NCBI GenBank assembly: GCA_003427395.1
Contig: BFEA01001072.1
Coordinates: 74,459 to 125,480 of the forward strand
Direction: 5' to 3'
DNA: 51,022 nucleotides
Source of the DNA: Chara braunii
Taxonomy: Eukaryota; Streptophyta; Charophyceae; Charales; Characeae
Translations under genes and position numbers: made by a program
In this document: positions 49,203 to 51,022 of the stretch, piece after piece
Numbering within the stretch: position 1 is the stretch's first letter
Layout: every line of letters starts with the position of its first letter
The notes under the pieces: model-generated
What the model was told of the DNA's origin: nothing
Database searches by the model: none
Seen by the model: only the letters and a program-made list of their open reading frames with translations

Positions 49203-50049
49203 TTTGAGTTTTTTTTCCCCTTAAATATTTATTGCCTGTTTGTTTTTTTGGCTGCATTGTTTGTTCGCGAAAGTTTTGAAGACATTGCTTATGGTGATGC
49301 TAGGGAAAACCCTGAATTTCGGGCCTTCCGTTCTTCATCTCTCATTAGAAACCAGCCTGACAACCTCTATGTCATCGTACAGTGGCAGCGTTCTAGCACG
49401 AGTAGACTTATGCTTTTTTTAATTTTTATTTTTTTTCCTTTTGCTTGCACTATAAATCTTTTTGCTTTGCCTGCTCTACAAACCTTTAGACTATATGCAA
49501 TCCTTTTGCTGGTGACACCACATGACAGGTGTCTCTAAAGATGGGTGATTTTGGCGCAAGAAGAGGTTAATACCAAATGCTAAACCCTAAACCCTAAAAC
49601 TGTTTGGGGGTCAAAATTTGTGTGTGTGTTTCCGAAAAAAATATATATTCACAATTTTTTGCATGTTTTTATTCGAGGTCAAGTTTACTGTCAGGCGAAT
49701 TAGATTTCTAATGGACTCTTTAAAATTAGGATGTTCACATTTCAAAAAATTCTGCAACTTTGAGAAAAAGTCCAAAAAGTCACATGGCAAACAAGATGAG
49801 GGCATACTCACACTATGGACCTCCTTGGATGTATATGACTTCTTTTCCGATAGAACGTGGATGCACCTAAGTACACAACTTCTTTTTCAACACCGCGTGG
49901 TGGATGCACCTAACCACAACTCCACAGAGAAGTGGGAAGGTTGTTAAATGACTAGGTCTTGAAATATTTGTAATGCTTAATACATACGTGGGAACACACT
50001 ACAAAGTTCATTTTCTATATCACCCACAAAACAATTTTTTATTTTTTTT
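49203..50049. other. Intergenic with a telomere-like motif
   Basis: No gene. TAAACCCTAAACCCTAAAA at 49581-49599 has two full CCCTAAA units. Short ORFs have no domains. Confidence 0.55.
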
Positions 50050-50148
50050 AAATTTGGATAATTTCTCGATATATGTGTGTCATCGTTGCGCAGGGGCCAT
50101 GCTAATCTTCTTTGTATCATTCCAATTTTAACGGATGTCCTTAAGAAC
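50050..50148 (-). ncRNA. U6: U6 snRNA-like copy
   Basis: The minus strand reads GGACATCCGTTAAAATTGGA, ATGATACAAAGAAGATTAGC, ATGGCCCCTGCGCAACGATG, ACACACATATATCGAGAAAT. It is colinear with plant U6, but the ACAGAGA box reads ACAAAGA and the 5' stem-loop is altered. It is followed by an A-rich stretch, not a T run, so it is more likely a pseudogene. Confidence 0.75.
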
Positions 50149-50931
50149 ACTATACAATTTCTACTAGATCTGAAAGAAGGATTTGCTACAAAGCGCACCT
50201 CGAGTAGTTCAACCTTATAAGATACAAATTATCTTCAATCAACAATCAAAATTTTCTACTAAACTCACTCCCGCTAAACACACCATATCTCTTTTTGATA
50301 TCTATGCCTATGATGCATTAAACAAGAACTTCTTCCCCCCCCCGGAAGCGCGGGGGTATTTCCGGCCGCTGAAGCCCCAGGGGGATCGTACAAATTTCAA
50401 AGTAGATGCACATTTGACGAACCCTTATGCGTACATTTGAACAAATACATACATTGACCTTTACTACAACTACTGAAAGAATGAAGATGTGTGATCACAG
50501 GCCCAACCCACGTGCTTGACAACCCAGAAAGCCTAGCTATGCACGTTGAACTCTCAAACTAAGTGCGTAAGCGAACAAACCCACCTGCTGCATTTTATTT
50601 TTTTGCCTGGACCTAGGGTCTTTCTATTCCTATTGAACTAAAGCTCCCCCGAATGTATATGTAGACAACGTACTACATAATCAGACCCATAAGGGCCTGT
50701 TTGTTTTTGGTTTTTCAATTTTTTTCCTTCTGGAGCTGTGCTTTTTTTCAGAACGAAAAAGGAGGAAGCCAAGTACATAACACTCAACCATTTACAGAAA
50801 TGAAAGCAGAAAGAAACAAGTGTAGAAAACAAGGCACGAGTGCAAAAGGATAAAACTATTGATGAAAACGCTACATTTGGACGGGTGCCAACTCGCCAAG
50901 CCATGTTTTCCTAGGGGGGTTCCACCATCTT

Positions 50932-51022
<91 letters not shown>
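50149..51022. other. No gene recognised; (CT)n(CA)n at the right edge
   Basis: Unique AT-rich sequence to about 50930, then CT and CA dinucleotide repeats (50934-51022) running off the window. Confidence 0.7.

Overview
This window reads as nuclear DNA from a large, repeat-rich eukaryotic genome. It has split genes with GT-AG introns, three plant-type U6 snRNA-like sequences, a plant-type telomere-like motif (CCCTAAA), a Ty3/gypsy element, a satellite array and many long microsatellites. Two assembly gaps (18909-19696 and 35807-36031) lie against microsatellites. A streptophyte is likely; a charophyte alga such as Chara is my guess from the style of the sequence and is not shown by it.

Left third (about 1-15.8 kb, minus strand): a long, decayed Ty3/gypsy retrotransposon. 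From right to left it has a primer-binding site (15809-15826), a 1.6 kb leader, an unusual 6 kb 'pre-gag' stretch of at least thirteen same-strand ORFs (8.0-14.2 kb), gag with a CCHC knuckle, a damaged protease, reverse transcriptase with FLDD, a broken RNase H, an integrase with its H2C2 and DDE residues, a C-terminal tail, and a candidate polypurine tract near 2275-2290. Several pre-gag ORFs are paralogues of each other, and many are joined by start/stop overlaps or 4-nt gaps, as in an operon. I recognise none of their families.

15.8-21 kb: a possible LTR remnant, then a 2.1 kb satellite of about 81-bp units, each with a GAACCGCC/GGCGGTTC hairpin. The satellite is interrupted by a GC-rich element (18596-20262) with terminal inverted repeats and a perfect 8-bp target-site duplication, which fits hAT.

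21.3-35.1 kb (minus strand): a previously hidden split gene, reconstructed here exon by exon, for a PrimPol-type archaeo-eukaryotic primase-polymerase. It has all three catalytic motifs (DLE, SRH, FMD) and the UL52-type zinc-finger residues. The splice phases agree across the chain except at one place in the zinc finger, where a small exon is probably missing. Upstream, a 96-bp symmetric exon carrying a tryptophan/acidic motif has been tandemly duplicated inside a 596-bp duplication. Further phase-0 exons at 39.8, 40.6, 44.2 and 44.5 kb may form an N-terminal extension. A large exon at 45.8-47.4 kb encodes a C2H2 zinc-finger protein with a single-base frameshift; whether it belongs to the same gene is unresolved.

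Right half (21-51 kb): introns and intergenic DNA filled with dispersed repeat families (one of about 1 kb, one of about 180 bp, one of about 350 bp and several shorter ones), a possible tRNA-derived SINE, and the U6-like copies.
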